The notes below the pieces were generated by a model. That model was given only the letters and a program-made list of their open reading frames with translations. It had not been told where the DNA came from and made no database searches. A program made the position numbers and the translations under genes. From NCBI GenBank assembly GCA_038527375.1, contig JBCBFU010000002.1, positions 76,513 through 140,512 of the forward strand: a stretch of 64,000 nucleotides of DNA, in the 5' to 3' direction. Shown here in pieces: positions 27,073 to 36,951 of the stretch (positions are counted from its first letter, which is position 1; each line of letters begins with the position of its first letter). This stretch comes from Shimia_B sp038527375 (GTDB lineage: Bacteria; Pseudomonadota; Alphaproteobacteria; Rhodobacterales; Rhodobacteraceae).

Positions 27073-28287
27073 CTAGGTGCCTTGCGCAAGGCTGAGCAAA
27101 CCGCCACGTCCCCGTTCGATGCGACCGTCGAGTTCGAGGTCCATCAAAGCCGGAGCAAGCGCGCCGGCGTCCGCGCCCAGATCGCGGATCAGTTGATCTT
27201 CGGCCATGGGAGAGGGTCCAAGCCGGTCCAAAATCGCCCGGTGCAGCGCTGCCGTGTCCGCGAGGGACCGCGCAGGTGGGGCCGTGTGTGCGGGACGGGC
27301 CGTCGCAGGTATCGCCGACCGCGATCCGCGACGCCCGGGAGGCCGGGTTGACGGCGCGGACTGTGCCAGAGGCAGGATTTGCTGGGCTTCACCCGTGCCC
27401 GAAAGGGCGGCCAGAACATCGTCCGCCCCGCGGACGAGCGTCGCCCCGTCGCGGATCAGGTTGTTGCACCCGGTCGCGCGCGCATCAAAGGGGTGACCCG
27501 GCACGGCCAGCACGTCGCGCCCTTGATCAAGCGCGGTCTGCGCCGTGATCAGCGTGCCCGATTTCGCCGCGGCCTCGACCACGATCACGGCCTCGGCCAT
27601 CCCCGAAATCAGGCGATTGCGGCGGGGGAAGTGGCGGGCCTGCGGCGACAGCCCCATGGGTTGCTCGCTCCAGATCTCTCCGGTCTCCAGAACGCGGGCG
27701 GCAAGATCGGCGTTTTCGACCGGGTAGATGACATCACACCCACCGGCCAAAACGGCGGCGGTGCCACGCCCCGCGCTCGCCGCGTGCGCCACGGTATCAA
27801 TCCCGCGGGCAAGGCCCGAGACGATGGCAAAGCCAGCCTCCGACAGGTCCCCGGCCAGTTTGCGGGCCATGCGGGTCCCAAGTGACGAGGCATTGCGCGC
27901 GCCCACGATCGCGATGCGCCGCAGGCCGGGTGTCAGGCCCGAACCGCGCCGCCACAATATGGGTGGCGCATCCGAAATGGTGGTCAGCGCGGCGGGGTAG
28001 CCTTCCTCTCCGGGGGCGAGCGGCACAGCACCCACGCGGCGCGCAGCCTTCAGCTCGGCCACGATCACGCCCTCTGGGCACACCTGATAGTGGGTGTCGC
28101 CGGCCTCGCGCGCGATCTCGGGCAGGGCCGCAAGTGCGGCCTGTGCGCTGCCGTGTTCCGCGATCAGCCGGTAATATGTCTGGATACCCACCCGTCTGGA
28201 ACGCAGGAGGCGGAGCCTTGGAAAAATGTCTTCTTCCACGATGGGTGGGAATGGGGGGTGAGAGGAAGAAAAACTAACCGTCGACAT
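27073..28287 (-). CDS. dprA: DNA-processing protein DprA
   Basis: 404 aa. The Rossmann-like DprA core is clear: IAIVGARNASSLGTRMA, VSGLARGIDTVAHAAS, AVLAGGCDVIYPVENADLA and NRLISGMAEAVIVVEAAAKSG. A C-terminal winged-helix DML1-like domain follows (LDRLGPSPMAEDQLIRDLG). DprA loads RecA on incoming single-stranded DNA in natural transformation. The ATG at 28287 has AGGAGG about 11 nt upstream; a longer frame to 28359 lacks a site. Ends with TAG. Confidence 0.94.
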   Translation of the reverse strand: MSTVSFSSSHPPFPPIVEEDIFPRLRLLRSRRVGIQTYYRLIAEHGSAQAALAALPEIAREAGDTHYQVCPEGVIVAELKAARRVGAVPLAPGEEGYPAALTTISDAPPILWRRGSGLTPGLRRIAIVGARNASSLGTRMARKLAGDLSEAGFAIVSGLARGIDTVAHAASAGRGTAAVLAGGCDVIYPVENADLAARVLETGEIWSEQPMGLSPQARHFPRRNRLISGMAEAVIVVEAAAKSGTLITAQTALDQGRDVLAVPGHPFDARATGCNNLIRDGATLVRGADDVLAALSGTGEAQQILPLAQSAPSTRPPGRRGSRSAIPATARPAHTAPPARSLADTAALHRAILDRLGPSPMAEDQLIRDLGADAGALAPALMDLELDGRIERGRGGLLSLAQGT

Positions 28288-28430
28288 CCAAGGCCCGACC
28301 TCCTGCTGATGTGAACCTAGGCCGAGTCGGTTAATCAGAGGTGAATCGAAAGACGACAATTGGGATCGACTTTTGGCGACCCTGTCGCACCTCGCCGTTC
28401 AGCTTACCCCATGCATGCGTGCTCCCCGTG

Positions 28431-29864
28431 TCAGGCGGCCGATCCGCCGACCGTCAGCCCACCAATCAAAAGCGTCGGTTGCCCCACGCCCACAGGCACC
28501 CATTGCCCGGCCTTGCCGCAATTGCCGACACCGGGGTCCAGCTTCATGTCGTTGCCGATCCCGCGCACCTGCCGCAACGCGGTCGCGCCGTCGCCGATCA
28601 GCGTGGCGCCTTTGACGGGTGCGCCGATCTTGCCGTTCTCGACCCGGTAGGCCTCGGTGCAGGAGAAGACGAACTTGCCATTGGTGATGTCCACCTGCCC
28701 CCCGCCAAAGCCCACGGCGTAGATGCCGTCCTTGACGTCGGCGACCAAAGCGTCCGGATCGGCGTCGCCGTCCAGCATGTAGGTGTTTGTCATCCGCGGC
28801 ATGGGGATATGGGCGAAACTCTCGCGCCGTCCGTTGCCGGTGGGGGCCACGCCCATCAGGCGCGCGTTCTGGCGGTCCTGCATATAGCCAACGAGGATCC
28901 CGTCCTCGATCAATGTGTTCTTGGCGCTGGGCGTGCCTTCATCATCGACAGAGATCGACCCGCGTCGGTCGGGAATGGTCCCGTCATCGAGGACGGTCAC
29001 GCCTTTGGCAGCCACGCGTTCGCCCATCAGACCCGCGAAGGCCGATGTGCCCTTGCGATTGAAGTCGCCCTCCAGACCGTGGCCCACGGCCTCGTGCAGT
29101 AGGATCCCTGGCCAGCCCGCGCCCAGAGCCACATCCATGACACCCGCAGGCGCAGGCACCGCTTCGAGGTTCACAAGCGCAATCCGCAACGCCTCGCGCG
29201 CCAGCGCCTGCCAATGGGTGGCGTCAATCAGCCCGGTCAGGCCGTGCCGCCCGCCACCGCCCGCGTTGCCGCTTTCGCGCCGCCCGCCCTGTTCGACCAT
29301 GATCGACACGTTCATCCGCGCCATGGGCCGGATATCGGCATAGCGCGCGCCGTCTGGGCGCAGAATTTCGACCTCCTGCAAGGACGCGGCGAGCGAGGCC
29401 GAAACCTGCACCACCCGCGAATCGAGGCCGCGCGCAAAGGCGTCGATCTCGCGCAGGGTGTCGACCTTCACGTTGAAAGCCGCGTCCGCCATGGGGTCTG
29501 CGTCCCCGTACAGCTTGCGGTTGGTGCGTTGTGGCGCGTCTGCCAGCACACCGCCGCCATCACCCACAGCCAGCCGCGCCGTGGCCGAGGCGCGCAGCAT
29601 GGATTGTTCGGAGATTTCCGTGGAATGGGCGTATCCCGCCGTTTCACCGCGCACCGCGCGCAGACCGAACCCCTCGGACGCGTCATAGGAGGCCGTCCGC
29701 AGACGTCCGTCATCAAAGGCCAGCGCCTCGGACCGGCGGCGTTCAAGGAACAACTCCCCATCGTCGGCGCCGTCGGTGGCAGCCCGCAACACGCGCAAGG
29801 CGGCGGCCTCGTCCACGTGAGTCTCGAAGGGTTGGAAGCGCTCGGTCGGCTCGGTCTGCGTCAT
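28431..29864 (-). CDS. tldD: Metalloprotease TldD
   Basis: 477 aa. The zinc motif HEAVGH (H257-H262) followed by GLEGDFNRKGTSAFAG is the TldD signature. With TldE (PmbA, not in this window) it forms a heteromeric protease that degrades unfolded short peptides and matures some modified peptides. The C-terminal GVGNCGKAGQWVPVGVGQP block is complete. It is divergent from ctaC. Confidence 0.95.
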   Translation of the reverse strand: MTQTEPTERFQPFETHVDEAAALRVLRAATDGADDGELFLERRRSEALAFDDGRLRTASYDASEGFGLRAVRGETAGYAHSTEISEQSMLRASATARLAVGDGGGVLADAPQRTNRKLYGDADPMADAAFNVKVDTLREIDAFARGLDSRVVQVSASLAASLQEVEILRPDGARYADIRPMARMNVSIMVEQGGRRESGNAGGGGRHGLTGLIDATHWQALAREALRIALVNLEAVPAPAGVMDVALGAGWPGILLHEAVGHGLEGDFNRKGTSAFAGLMGERVAAKGVTVLDDGTIPDRRGSISVDDEGTPSAKNTLIEDGILVGYMQDRQNARLMGVAPTGNGRRESFAHIPMPRMTNTYMLDGDADPDALVADVKDGIYAVGFGGGQVDITNGKFVFSCTEAYRVENGKIGAPVKGATLIGDGATALRQVRGIGNDMKLDPGVGNCGKAGQWVPVGVGQPTLLIGGLTVGGSAA

Positions 29865-29945
29865 GGTGTCCTAATCCTCGGGCTTTTTGGGGCCGTTCCG
29901 CTGCGAAAGCGTTCATTTGACGCGGCCCAATCCGGTCGGGGGCCG

Positions 29946-29974
29946 TTGCCCACGTCAGAATGATATGGTTTTAA
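29946..29974 (+). promoter_or_regulatory. Candidate sigma-70 promoter for the cox operon
   Basis: TTGCCC (29946-29951) and TTTTAA (29969-29974) are separated by 17 bp and lie 96 bp before the ctaC start. The -10 is imperfect, so this is a candidate only. Confidence 0.3.
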
Positions 29975-30069
29975 GCCGCCGACATACAACGGAATACAAT
30001 CGGATTCCGCCGAAGGGCCTCGCGCCACATCGGCAGGTAATACGGGAACCACGTAGGGGACCACAGGAC

Positions 30070-30930
30070 ATGGCCAAGATGAAAACCCTCGCCGCCGCAT
30101 TCGGCGCCCTTCTGGCAGCGCCGTCCGCGTTTGCGCAGACCGTGAACCAGGAGCTTGAAACCATCGGCAAGCCTGTCGATGGCGCAATGGGCTTCCAGCC
30201 CGCCGCGACCGAACTGGCCCGCGACCTGCAATGGCTCGACGGGATGCTTCTGGTGATCATCACCGCGATTTCTTTGTTCGTGACGGTCCTGCTGGCGCTG
30301 GTGGTCGTGCGCTACAACAGCCGCGCGAACAAAACGCCCGCGACCTTCACCCACAACTCCCCGCTGGAAGTTGCGTGGACCGTCGTTCCGATCCTGATCC
30401 TCGTCTTCATCGGCGCGTTCTCGCTGCCGGTCCTGTTCAAGCAGCAGGAAATCCCCGAGGCGGACGTGACCATCAAGGTCACCGGTTACCAGTGGTACTG
30501 GGGCTATGAGTATGTGGATCACGAGTTTGCCTTCGACAGCTTCATGCTGGCCAAGGAAGACCTTGCCGCCAACGGCTACGCCGAAGACGAATACCTTCTG
30601 GCGACCGACACCTCGGTGGTCGTGCCCGTGGGCAAGACCATCGTGATGCAGGTGACCGGTGGCGACGTGATCCATTCGTGGACCATCCCCTCGTTCGGCG
30701 TGAAACAGGACGCGGTGCCCGGCCGCCTGGCCGAGCTGTGGTTCGCCGCCGAAAAGGAAGGCGTCTACTTCGGCCAGTGTTCCGAGCTCTGCGGCAAGGA
30801 CCACGCCTATATGCCGATCACCGTCAAAGTGGTCAGCGAAGAGGTGTACGAGCAGTGGCTGACCGAAGCCGTTGACCTCTATGCCGGTGACCCCACCACG
30901 CTCCCCGGCTATCAGGTTGCGTCCAACTAA
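30070..30930 (+). CDS. ctaC: Cytochrome c oxidase subunit II
   Basis: 286 aa from ATG 30070: signal peptide MAKMKTLAAAFGALLAAPSAFAQ, two membrane helices (about 60-80 and 100-120), then a periplasmic cupredoxin domain with the CuA site (GQCSELCGKDHAYMPI) and the aromatic YQWYWGYEY electron-entry patch. It receives electrons from cytochrome c in the aa3-type oxidase. First gene of a cox cluster running to the SURF1 gene; subunit I is elsewhere. Confidence 0.97.
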   Translation: MAKMKTLAAAFGALLAAPSAFAQTVNQELETIGKPVDGAMGFQPAATELARDLQWLDGMLLVIITAISLFVTVLLALVVVRYNSRANKTPATFTHNSPLEVAWTVVPILILVFIGAFSLPVLFKQQEIPEADVTIKVTGYQWYWGYEYVDHEFAFDSFMLAKEDLAANGYAEDEYLLATDTSVVVPVGKTIVMQVTGGDVIHSWTIPSFGVKQDAVPGRLAELWFAAEKEGVYFGQCSELCGKDHAYMPITVKVVSEEVYEQWLTEAVDLYAGDPTTLPGYQVASN

Positions 30931-31902
30931 ATGACCGAAACCTCGCTCCATACGCTCGAGGATGAGATCGCCCAAGGTCCGCATGATGCGGGCTTTGGTG
31001 ATTTCTTTGCCCTGCTGAAGCCGCGGGTGATGACGTTGGTCGTCTTTACTGCGGCGGTTGGGCTGCTTGCCGCGCCTATCGGCCTGCACTGGATCGAGGC
31101 CATCGCAGCCATCCTGTTCATTGCCATCGGGGCCGGGGCCTCGGGCGCGCTGAACATGTGGTGGGACGCGGATATCGATGCGGTGATGAAGCGCACGGCC
31201 AAACGCCCGATCCCCTCGGGCCGGGTTGATCCTCAGGACGCGCTGAACCTTGGTCTGGGCCTGTCTGGCTTCTCAGTCGTCATGCTGGGTCTGGCCGCCA
31301 ACTGGCTGGCTGCGGGTCTTCTGGCCTTCACGATCTTCTTCTACGCCGTCGTCTATTCCATGTGGCTCAAACGCTCGACGCCGCAGAACATCGTCATCGG
31401 CGGTGCGGCGGGTGCCTTCCCTCCGATGATCGGCTGGGTGGCTGCCACAGGGTCGGTGTCCGTCGAGTCGGTCCTGATGTTCGCGCTCATTTTCATGTGG
31501 ACACCGCCGCACTTCTGGGCGCTCGCGCTCTTTATGCGGTCGGACTACGACGATGCGGGCGTGCCGATGTTGACGGTGACGCATGGGCGCCGCGCGACGC
31601 GAGTGCACATCCTGGCCTACACGGTGATCCTCGCTGTGCTGGCCGTCGCCGCGGCCTTCACCGGCATCGGTGGGCCGATCTATCTGGCGGTTGCGGTCGT
31701 GTGTAACGCTATCTTCCTGCGCGACGCGGTGAAGATTTGGCGCCGGGACGAAGACATGTCCGAGGTCGACAACTTCAAGATCGAGAAGTCGTTCTTCCGT
31801 TTCTCGCTCTTCTACCTCTTCGCGCATTTCACCGCGATCTTGATCGAGGCACTGATCCCGGGCTCTGTCTGGGCCGCACTTGGCATGGGGGTCTGGGCAT
31901 GA
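30931..31902 (+). CDS. ctaB: Protoheme IX farnesyltransferase
   Basis: 323 aa UbiA-type prenyltransferase with about nine helices; converts heme B to heme O for the oxidase. Prenyl-diphosphate motifs are NMWWDADIDAVMKRTAKR and the second aspartate loop ALFMRSDYDDAGVPML. It begins immediately after the ctaC stop and overlaps the next small gene by ATGA. Confidence 0.96.
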   Translation: MTETSLHTLEDEIAQGPHDAGFGDFFALLKPRVMTLVVFTAAVGLLAAPIGLHWIEAIAAILFIAIGAGASGALNMWWDADIDAVMKRTAKRPIPSGRVDPQDALNLGLGLSGFSVVMLGLAANWLAAGLLAFTIFFYAVVYSMWLKRSTPQNIVIGGAAGAFPPMIGWVAATGSVSVESVLMFALIFMWTPPHFWALALFMRSDYDDAGVPMLTVTHGRRATRVHILAYTVILAVLAVAAAFTGIGGPIYLAVAVVCNAIFLRDAVKIWRRDEDMSEVDNFKIEKSFFRFSLFYLFAHFTAILIEALIPGSVWAALGMGVWA

Positions 31903-32093
31903 GCTTTGCAAGCGAGCATGAAATGCACAAACGCCGCAAGGGCCGGAACATGGGCGTTGCCTTGTGCCTTGTGGCCTTCATCGCGCTGATGTTTGCGCTG
32001 ACCACCGTAAAAATCCGCGACTCAGGGCCTGTCGAAGGGTTCGATCACGCACCGCGCGCATCCGCGCTGCCTGCCACCGAAGGGGAGGGGTAA
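31899..32093 (+). CDS. Small single-helix protein of the cox cluster (CoxF-like position)
   Basis: 64 aa. A basic N-terminus (EHEMHKRRKGRNMG) precedes one membrane helix (VALCLVAFIALMFALTTVKI) and a short periplasmic tail. Position between ctaB and ctaG and size match the small conserved ORF seen in other alphaproteobacterial cox clusters; a role in oxidase assembly is inferred from this context alone. The start overlaps the ctaB stop (ATGA). Confidence 0.8.
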   Translation: MSFASEHEMHKRRKGRNMGVALCLVAFIALMFALTTVKIRDSGPVEGFDHAPRASALPATEGEG

Positions 32094-32094
32094 G

Positions 32095-32694
32095 TTGCTG
32101 TCACGTTTCATGTCCCGCTTTGATCCCAAGGTGCAGACGGTGATCAAGACCTCGGCGCTTGTGTTCGGGATGTTCGGCCTCGCCTACGCGTCGGTGCCGT
32201 TCTACGACTGGTTCTGCCGCGTGACGGGCTTTGGGGGCGCGACCAACGTGGTCGAGGCGGGCAGCGATGTGGTGCTCGATCAGACGATCACCGTGCGTTT
32301 TGACTCGAGCCTCGAGAAAGATATGCCGTGGACCTTCAAACCCGAGGTTCGCACCATGGAGTTGCGCATCGGCGAGACGGGTCTGGCGTTCTACGAGGCC
32401 CATAACCCGACGAACCGCCCCATTGCCGGAAGCGCGTCCTACAACGTGACGCCTTATCAGGCGGGCGGCTTCTTCGACAAAATCGACTGCTTCTGCTTTG
32501 AAGAGCAGGTGCTGATGCCGGGTGAGACCGTGATGATGCCCGTGACCTTCTTCGTCGATCCCGAGATCGTCGACGATCGCGAAGGTCAGTACATCCACAC
32601 GATCACGCTGAGCTACACGTTCTACGAAATTGACCTGCCGGAAGATGCCCAACAGGCGCAACTGGCAGTTCCTACTGAGACAAGCTTGAACTAA
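32095..32694 (+). CDS. ctaG: Cytochrome c oxidase assembly protein CtaG/Cox11
   Basis: 199 aa copper chaperone that delivers CuB. One N-terminal helix, then a periplasmic beta-domain with the copper motif CFCFEEQ and FFDKID ahead of it. The start is either TTG 32095, 4 nt after a strong GGGGAGGGG, or ATG 32110; the former fits the ribosome site better. It sits between the small cox protein and ctaE. Confidence 0.94.
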   Translation: MLSRFMSRFDPKVQTVIKTSALVFGMFGLAYASVPFYDWFCRVTGFGGATNVVEAGSDVVLDQTITVRFDSSLEKDMPWTFKPEVRTMELRIGETGLAFYEAHNPTNRPIAGSASYNVTPYQAGGFFDKIDCFCFEEQVLMPGETVMMPVTFFVDPEIVDDREGQYIHTITLSYTFYEIDLPEDAQQAQLAVPTETSLN

Positions 32695-32719
32695 AGGACC
32701 CGCAAGGGAGGGACACCGC

Positions 32720-33526
32720 ATGGCCCATGAAAAGAACCACGACTACCACATCCTGAACCCCTCTATCTGGCCGTTCCTCGGCTCGGTCGGGGCCTTTGTG
32801 ATGCTTTTCGGCGCTGTGCTTTGGATGCACGACTCCGGCCCATGGCTGTTCCTGATCGGCTTTGCCGCCGTTCTCTACACCATGTACGGCTGGTGGGCCG
32901 AAACGGTGGCTGAAAACCACGCGGGCGATCATACGCCGGTGGTTCTGATCGGTCTGCGCTACGGCTTCATCATGTTCATCATGTCCGAGATCATGTTCTT
33001 TGCCGCATGGTTCTGGGGCTTCTTCAAGAACGCGCTTTACCCCATGGGCCCGCTCAGCCCGGGCGTCGACGGTGTCTGGCCGCCGGTGGGTGTGGAAACC
33101 TTTGATCCCTGGCACCTTCCGCTGATCAACACGCTGATCCTGCTGTGTTCGGGCTGTGCCGCGACCTGGGCGCACCACGCGCTTGTTCACGAGAACAACC
33201 GCAAGGACCTGCGCGACGGCCTGATCATCGCGATTGCACTGGGCGCGTTCTTCACCGTGCTGCAGGCCTATGAATACAACCACGCCTCCTTTGGCTTCGG
33301 CAAAGGGTGCGAGGTCTACTGCTCCAACTTCATCCTGCCCACCCTGTTCCACGGCCTGCACGTGGTGATCGGGACGATCTTCCTGGGCGTGTGCCTGATG
33401 CGGGTCATGAAGGGTCACTTCACGCCTGAGAACCACATGGGGTTCGAGGCGGCGGCCTGGTACTGGCACTTTGTGGATGTGGTGTGGCTGTTCCTGTTCG
33501 CCGCGATCTACATCTGGGGCAGCTAA
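32720..33526 (+). CDS. ctaE: Cytochrome c oxidase subunit III
   Basis: 268 aa with seven predicted helices. Conserved blocks include MFIMSEIMFFAAWFWGFF, VETFDPWHLPLINTLILL, THxLHV-like TLFHGLHVVIGTIFL and the C-terminal WYWHFVDVVWLFLF. Subunit III stabilises subunit I and proton uptake in the aa3 oxidase. Strong GGGAGGGAC ribosome site upstream. Confidence 0.97.
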   Translation: MAHEKNHDYHILNPSIWPFLGSVGAFVMLFGAVLWMHDSGPWLFLIGFAAVLYTMYGWWAETVAENHAGDHTPVVLIGLRYGFIMFIMSEIMFFAAWFWGFFKNALYPMGPLSPGVDGVWPPVGVETFDPWHLPLINTLILLCSGCAATWAHHALVHENNRKDLRDGLIIAIALGAFFTVLQAYEYNHASFGFGKGCEVYCSNFILPTLFHGLHVVIGTIFLGVCLMRVMKGHFTPENHMGFEAAAWYWHFVDVVWLFLFAAIYIWGS

Positions 33527-33531
33527 GGGAT

Positions 33532-33549
33532 AGCCTGCTGTCGCAGGCT
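33532..33549 (+). terminator. Hairpin after ctaE
   Basis: AGCCTGC-TGTC-GCAGGCT, 5 bp beyond the ctaE stop. No T-run; likely a partial terminator or 3' stabiliser between ctaE and the SURF1 gene. Confidence 0.4.
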
Positions 33550-33626
33550 GCCTGCGGCGCGGATATTCAGAGCCAAAAGAAGGGGCGGGCGCGGGTCTGC
33601 CCCTTTGTCATTCGCGAGAGGGTGGA

Positions 33627-34292
33627 ATGCGCGTCTTTGTGGTTTTGATCGGAGTTGTGGGGACCGGGATCCTGCTGTGGCTGGGCATCTGGCAGATGCA
33701 GCGGCTGGAGTGGAAGGAAGGTGTGTTGGCCGAGATCGAAGATCGCATCGCGGCAGCACCCGTGGCGGTCCCGGCAGTGCCGGATCCCGAGGCGGACCGC
33801 TACCTGCCGGTGGAGGTCGCAGGGACCCTGGGAGAACGCGAGTTGCATGTGCTGATCTCGCGCAAAGGGTTCGGCGCGGGCTACCGCGTGATCCGCGCGC
33901 TCGACACGGGCCAGCGGTCAATCATGGTCGATCTGGGGGTCATCGCCACGACGGCCAAGGACGCTGACCGACCGGGCGGACCCATGGAGGTCGCGGGTAA
34001 CCTGCACTGGCCCGACGAGGTCGACAGCTTCACGCCCGAGAATGACGTGGCCGGCAATATCTGGTTCGCGCGGGAGGTGGACCAGATGGCGGATGCGCTG
34101 GGCACCGCGCCGATCCTCGTGATTGCCCGCGATTTGTCGCCCGCTGTCCCCGGCGTGACGTCTTTGCCCGTCGACACAAGCGGCATTCCCAATGATCACT
34201 TGGGCTATGCGGTGACATGGTTCGGGATGGCCGCGGTGTGGGTGGCCATGACCGCGCTCTTCCTTTACCGAGGCCGCCGACGGACTGCCTGA
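33627..34292 (+). CDS. SURF1-family oxidase assembly protein
   Basis: 221 aa with the SURF1 layout: one helix at each end (residues about 2-20, near GTGILLWLGIWQMQRLEWK, and about 195-215) and a periplasmic loop. RYLPVEVAGT and the C-terminal NDHLGYAVTWFGMA are family signatures. SURF1 assists heme A insertion into subunit I. Start ATG 33627 with GAGAGGG upstream. Confidence 0.92.
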   Translation: MRVFVVLIGVVGTGILLWLGIWQMQRLEWKEGVLAEIEDRIAAAPVAVPAVPDPEADRYLPVEVAGTLGERELHVLISRKGFGAGYRVIRALDTGQRSIMVDLGVIATTAKDADRPGGPMEVAGNLHWPDEVDSFTPENDVAGNIWFAREVDQMADALGTAPILVIARDLSPAVPGVTSLPVDTSGIPNDHLGYAVTWFGMAAVWVAMTALFLYRGRRRTA

Positions 34293-34306
34293 GGGATCCC
34301 AAGACC

Positions 34307-35692
34307 ATGAAATACGTATCGACCCGCGGTGCCGCGCCGGAGTTGAGTTTTGCCGATGCCATGCTGACGGGCCTTGCCCGCGATGGCGGTCTCTATGTCC
34401 CGGCGGAAGTGCCCGTGATGCCCAAGGGCGAGATCGCGGCACTGGCGGGTCTCCCTTACGAGGAAGTCGCCTTCCGCGTGATGCGCCCCTTCCTGGGCGA
34501 CAGCTTCACCGATGACGAATTCCGCGGCATCATTGACCGCGCCTATGCGGGCTTTGGCCATGATGCGCGCGCGCCCCTCGTGCAGTTGGGGTCGAACCAC
34601 CACCTGCTGGAGCTCTTTCACGGTCCGACACTAGCGTTCAAAGACTTTGCGATGCAGCTGATCGGTCAGCTGTTTCAGACGGAACTGACGCGGCGCGGTG
34701 ACAAGGTCACCATCGTGGGCGCGACCTCGGGCGATACCGGATCGGCGGCGATCGAGGCGTTCCGCGGGCTGGACGCCGTGGATGTCTTCATCCTCTACCC
34801 CCATGGCCGCGTATCCGAAGTGCAGCGCCGCCAGATGACGACGCCCACCGAGGACAACGTGCATGCGCTGGCGCTGGGCGGCACGTTCGACGATTGCCAG
34901 GGCAAATTGAAGGACATGTTCAACGACTTTGGCTTCCGCGACGAGGTGCGGCTGGCGGGCGTGAATTCGATCAACTGGGCGCGCGTGCTGGCGCAGGTCG
35001 TCTACTACTTCTCATCCGCGACGGCGCTGGGCGCGCCCGCGCGCGAGGTGTCATTCACCGTGCCCACCGGCAATTTCGGCGATATCTTTGCGGGTTACAT
35101 CGCCAAGAAGATGGGCCTGCCGATCAAGCGACTGGTCGTAGCGACCAACCGCAACGACATTCTGCATCGGGCGCTGTCGACCGGCGACTACACCACGGGT
35201 GAGGTCCACCCGACGATCACGCCGTCCATGGACATTCAGGTGTCTTCGAACTTCGAACGTGCCCTCTTTGACGCTTATGACCGCGACGGCGGGGCAGTCG
35301 CACAACTGATGGCCGAATTGAAAGAGGGCGGCTTCAAGATCAGCCAAGGCGCGCGCGAGGCGCTGCGCGAGCATTTCGACAGCGGCCGCTCGGACGAGCA
35401 TGAGACAAGCGAGACAGTGACCCGAGCGCTCGCCACCATGGGCGAGTTGCTGTGTCCGCACTCCGCAGTGGGCGTGAAAGTGGCTGAGGAGCATCTGGGG
35501 CCGGAACCCATGATCACACTCGCGACCGCACACCCCGCGAAATTCCCCGCCGCGGTCGAGGCGGCAACCGGACAGCACCCCCCCTTGCCCCCCCGCATGG
35601 CGGACCTGTATGAGCGGTCGGAGCGTGTGACGCAGGTCGCCAATGACCTCGCCGCGCTGGAACAGCTTATTCGGGAAAGACGCCGCGCGTGA
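34307..35692 (+). CDS. thrC: Threonine synthase
   Basis: 461 aa PLP enzyme converting O-phosphohomoserine to threonine. PLP lysine is K112 in LAFKDFAMQ; ATSGDTGSAAIEAFRG and FTVPTGNFGDIFAGYIA bind the cofactor phosphate. The MKYVSTRG start is standard; the open frame extends 30 codons upstream into the SURF1 gene and is not used. Overlaps the M16 peptidase start (GTGA). Confidence 0.96.
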   Translation: MKYVSTRGAAPELSFADAMLTGLARDGGLYVPAEVPVMPKGEIAALAGLPYEEVAFRVMRPFLGDSFTDDEFRGIIDRAYAGFGHDARAPLVQLGSNHHLLELFHGPTLAFKDFAMQLIGQLFQTELTRRGDKVTIVGATSGDTGSAAIEAFRGLDAVDVFILYPHGRVSEVQRRQMTTPTEDNVHALALGGTFDDCQGKLKDMFNDFGFRDEVRLAGVNSINWARVLAQVVYYFSSATALGAPAREVSFTVPTGNFGDIFAGYIAKKMGLPIKRLVVATNRNDILHRALSTGDYTTGEVHPTITPSMDIQVSSNFERALFDAYDRDGGAVAQLMAELKEGGFKISQGAREALREHFDSGRSDEHETSETVTRALATMGELLCPHSAVGVKVAEEHLGPEPMITLATAHPAKFPAAVEAATGQHPPLPPRMADLYERSERVTQVANDLAALEQLIRERRRA

Positions 35693-36951
35693 CAGTTCAG
35701 ACGCATACATTGCCCAACGGATTTCGGATCGTAACCGAGCGGATGGATGGGCTGGCCAGCGCCTCCATCGGGCTTTGGGTCAATGCAGGTGGCCGCCACG
35801 AACGGGCCGAGCAAAACGGCATCGCGCATTTCCTTGAACACATGGCGTTCAAGGGCACCAAAAAGCGCACCGCGCTCGAGATTGCCGAGGCGATCGAAGA
35901 TGTGGGCGGTTATATCAACGCCTATACCAGCCGCGAGATGACAGCGTTCTATGCCCGCGTGCTCGAGGCCGACGTGCCGCTCGCGCTCGACGTCATCAGC
36001 GACATCGTCCTGAACCCGATCTTCGACGAAAAGGAGATCGAGGTTGAACGCGGCGTGATCCTGCAAGAGATCGGTCAGGCGCTCGATACGCCCGACGATA
36101 TCGTCTTCGACTGGCTCCAGGAGGTGGCGTACCCCGATCAACCCATCGGGCGCACGATCCTGGGCCCGTCCGAGCGTGTTCAGGCCTTTGACCGCAAGGA
36201 CCTGTCGGGATTTGTCGAAGAGCATTACGGCCCCAGCCAGATGATCCTTGCCGCGGCAGGTGCCGTCGACCATGACGCGCTGTGCAAAGCCGCCGAGGTG
36301 ATCTTTGGCGGCATGACCGCGCGCCCAAGCCTCGACCTCGCTCCTGCGGCGTGGTCGGGCGGCGAACGGCGCGAGGCGAAGGCGCTCGAACAGGTGCACT
36401 TCACGCTGGCCTTCGAAGGCCCAAACTACCGCGATCCGCTGATCTATACGTCGCAGATATTCTCCACCGCCTTCGGTGGCGGCATGTCGAGCCGCCTGTT
36501 TCAGAAGGTGCGCGAGGAAAAGGGCCTCTGCTACACGATCTTTAGTCAGGCGGGTGCCTATGCCGATACCGGCATGACGACGATCTATGCGGGGACCAGC
36601 GCCGGTCAGGTCCGTGACCTTGCCGCCATCACCATGGATGAACTCAAACGCGCCGCCGATGACATGTCGGCTGCAGAGGTCGCGCGCGCCCGGGCGCAGA
36701 TGAAGGCCGGAATGCTGATGGGGTTAGAGAGCCCGTCGAACCGGGCCGAGCGTTTGGCCCGCATGACATCGATCTGGGGTCGCGTGCCGCAACTGGATGA
36801 AATCGTGGCCTCGATCGATTCCGTCACGACCGGGGATATCCGGGAATTCGCGGGGCAGATGGTGCAATCGCCGTCGCTCGCGCTGGCGCTCTACGGTCCC
36901 TTGGACGATGCCCCGACCCTTGCTGATTTGCAGGAGAGGCTCGCGGCCTGA
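35689..36951 (+). CDS. M16-family zinc peptidase (processing-peptidase-like)
   Basis: 420 aa. Inverted zinc motif H47-FLE-H51 (HFLEHMAFKGT) with the distal glutamate in ERGVILQEI. The two-domain M16B architecture resembles mitochondrial processing peptidase beta. Starts with GTG overlapping the thrC stop, and its own stop overlaps the following GNAT gene (TGATG). Substrate unknown; there is no signal peptide. Confidence 0.94.
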   Translation: MTVQTHTLPNGFRIVTERMDGLASASIGLWVNAGGRHERAEQNGIAHFLEHMAFKGTKKRTALEIAEAIEDVGGYINAYTSREMTAFYARVLEADVPLALDVISDIVLNPIFDEKEIEVERGVILQEIGQALDTPDDIVFDWLQEVAYPDQPIGRTILGPSERVQAFDRKDLSGFVEEHYGPSQMILAAAGAVDHDALCKAAEVIFGGMTARPSLDLAPAAWSGGERREAKALEQVHFTLAFEGPNYRDPLIYTSQIFSTAFGGGMSSRLFQKVREEKGLCYTIFSQAGAYADTGMTTIYAGTSAGQVRDLAAITMDELKRAADDMSAAEVARARAQMKAGMLMGLESPSNRAERLARMTSIWGRVPQLDEIVASIDSVTTGDIREFAGQMVQSPSLALALYGPLDDAPTLADLQERLAA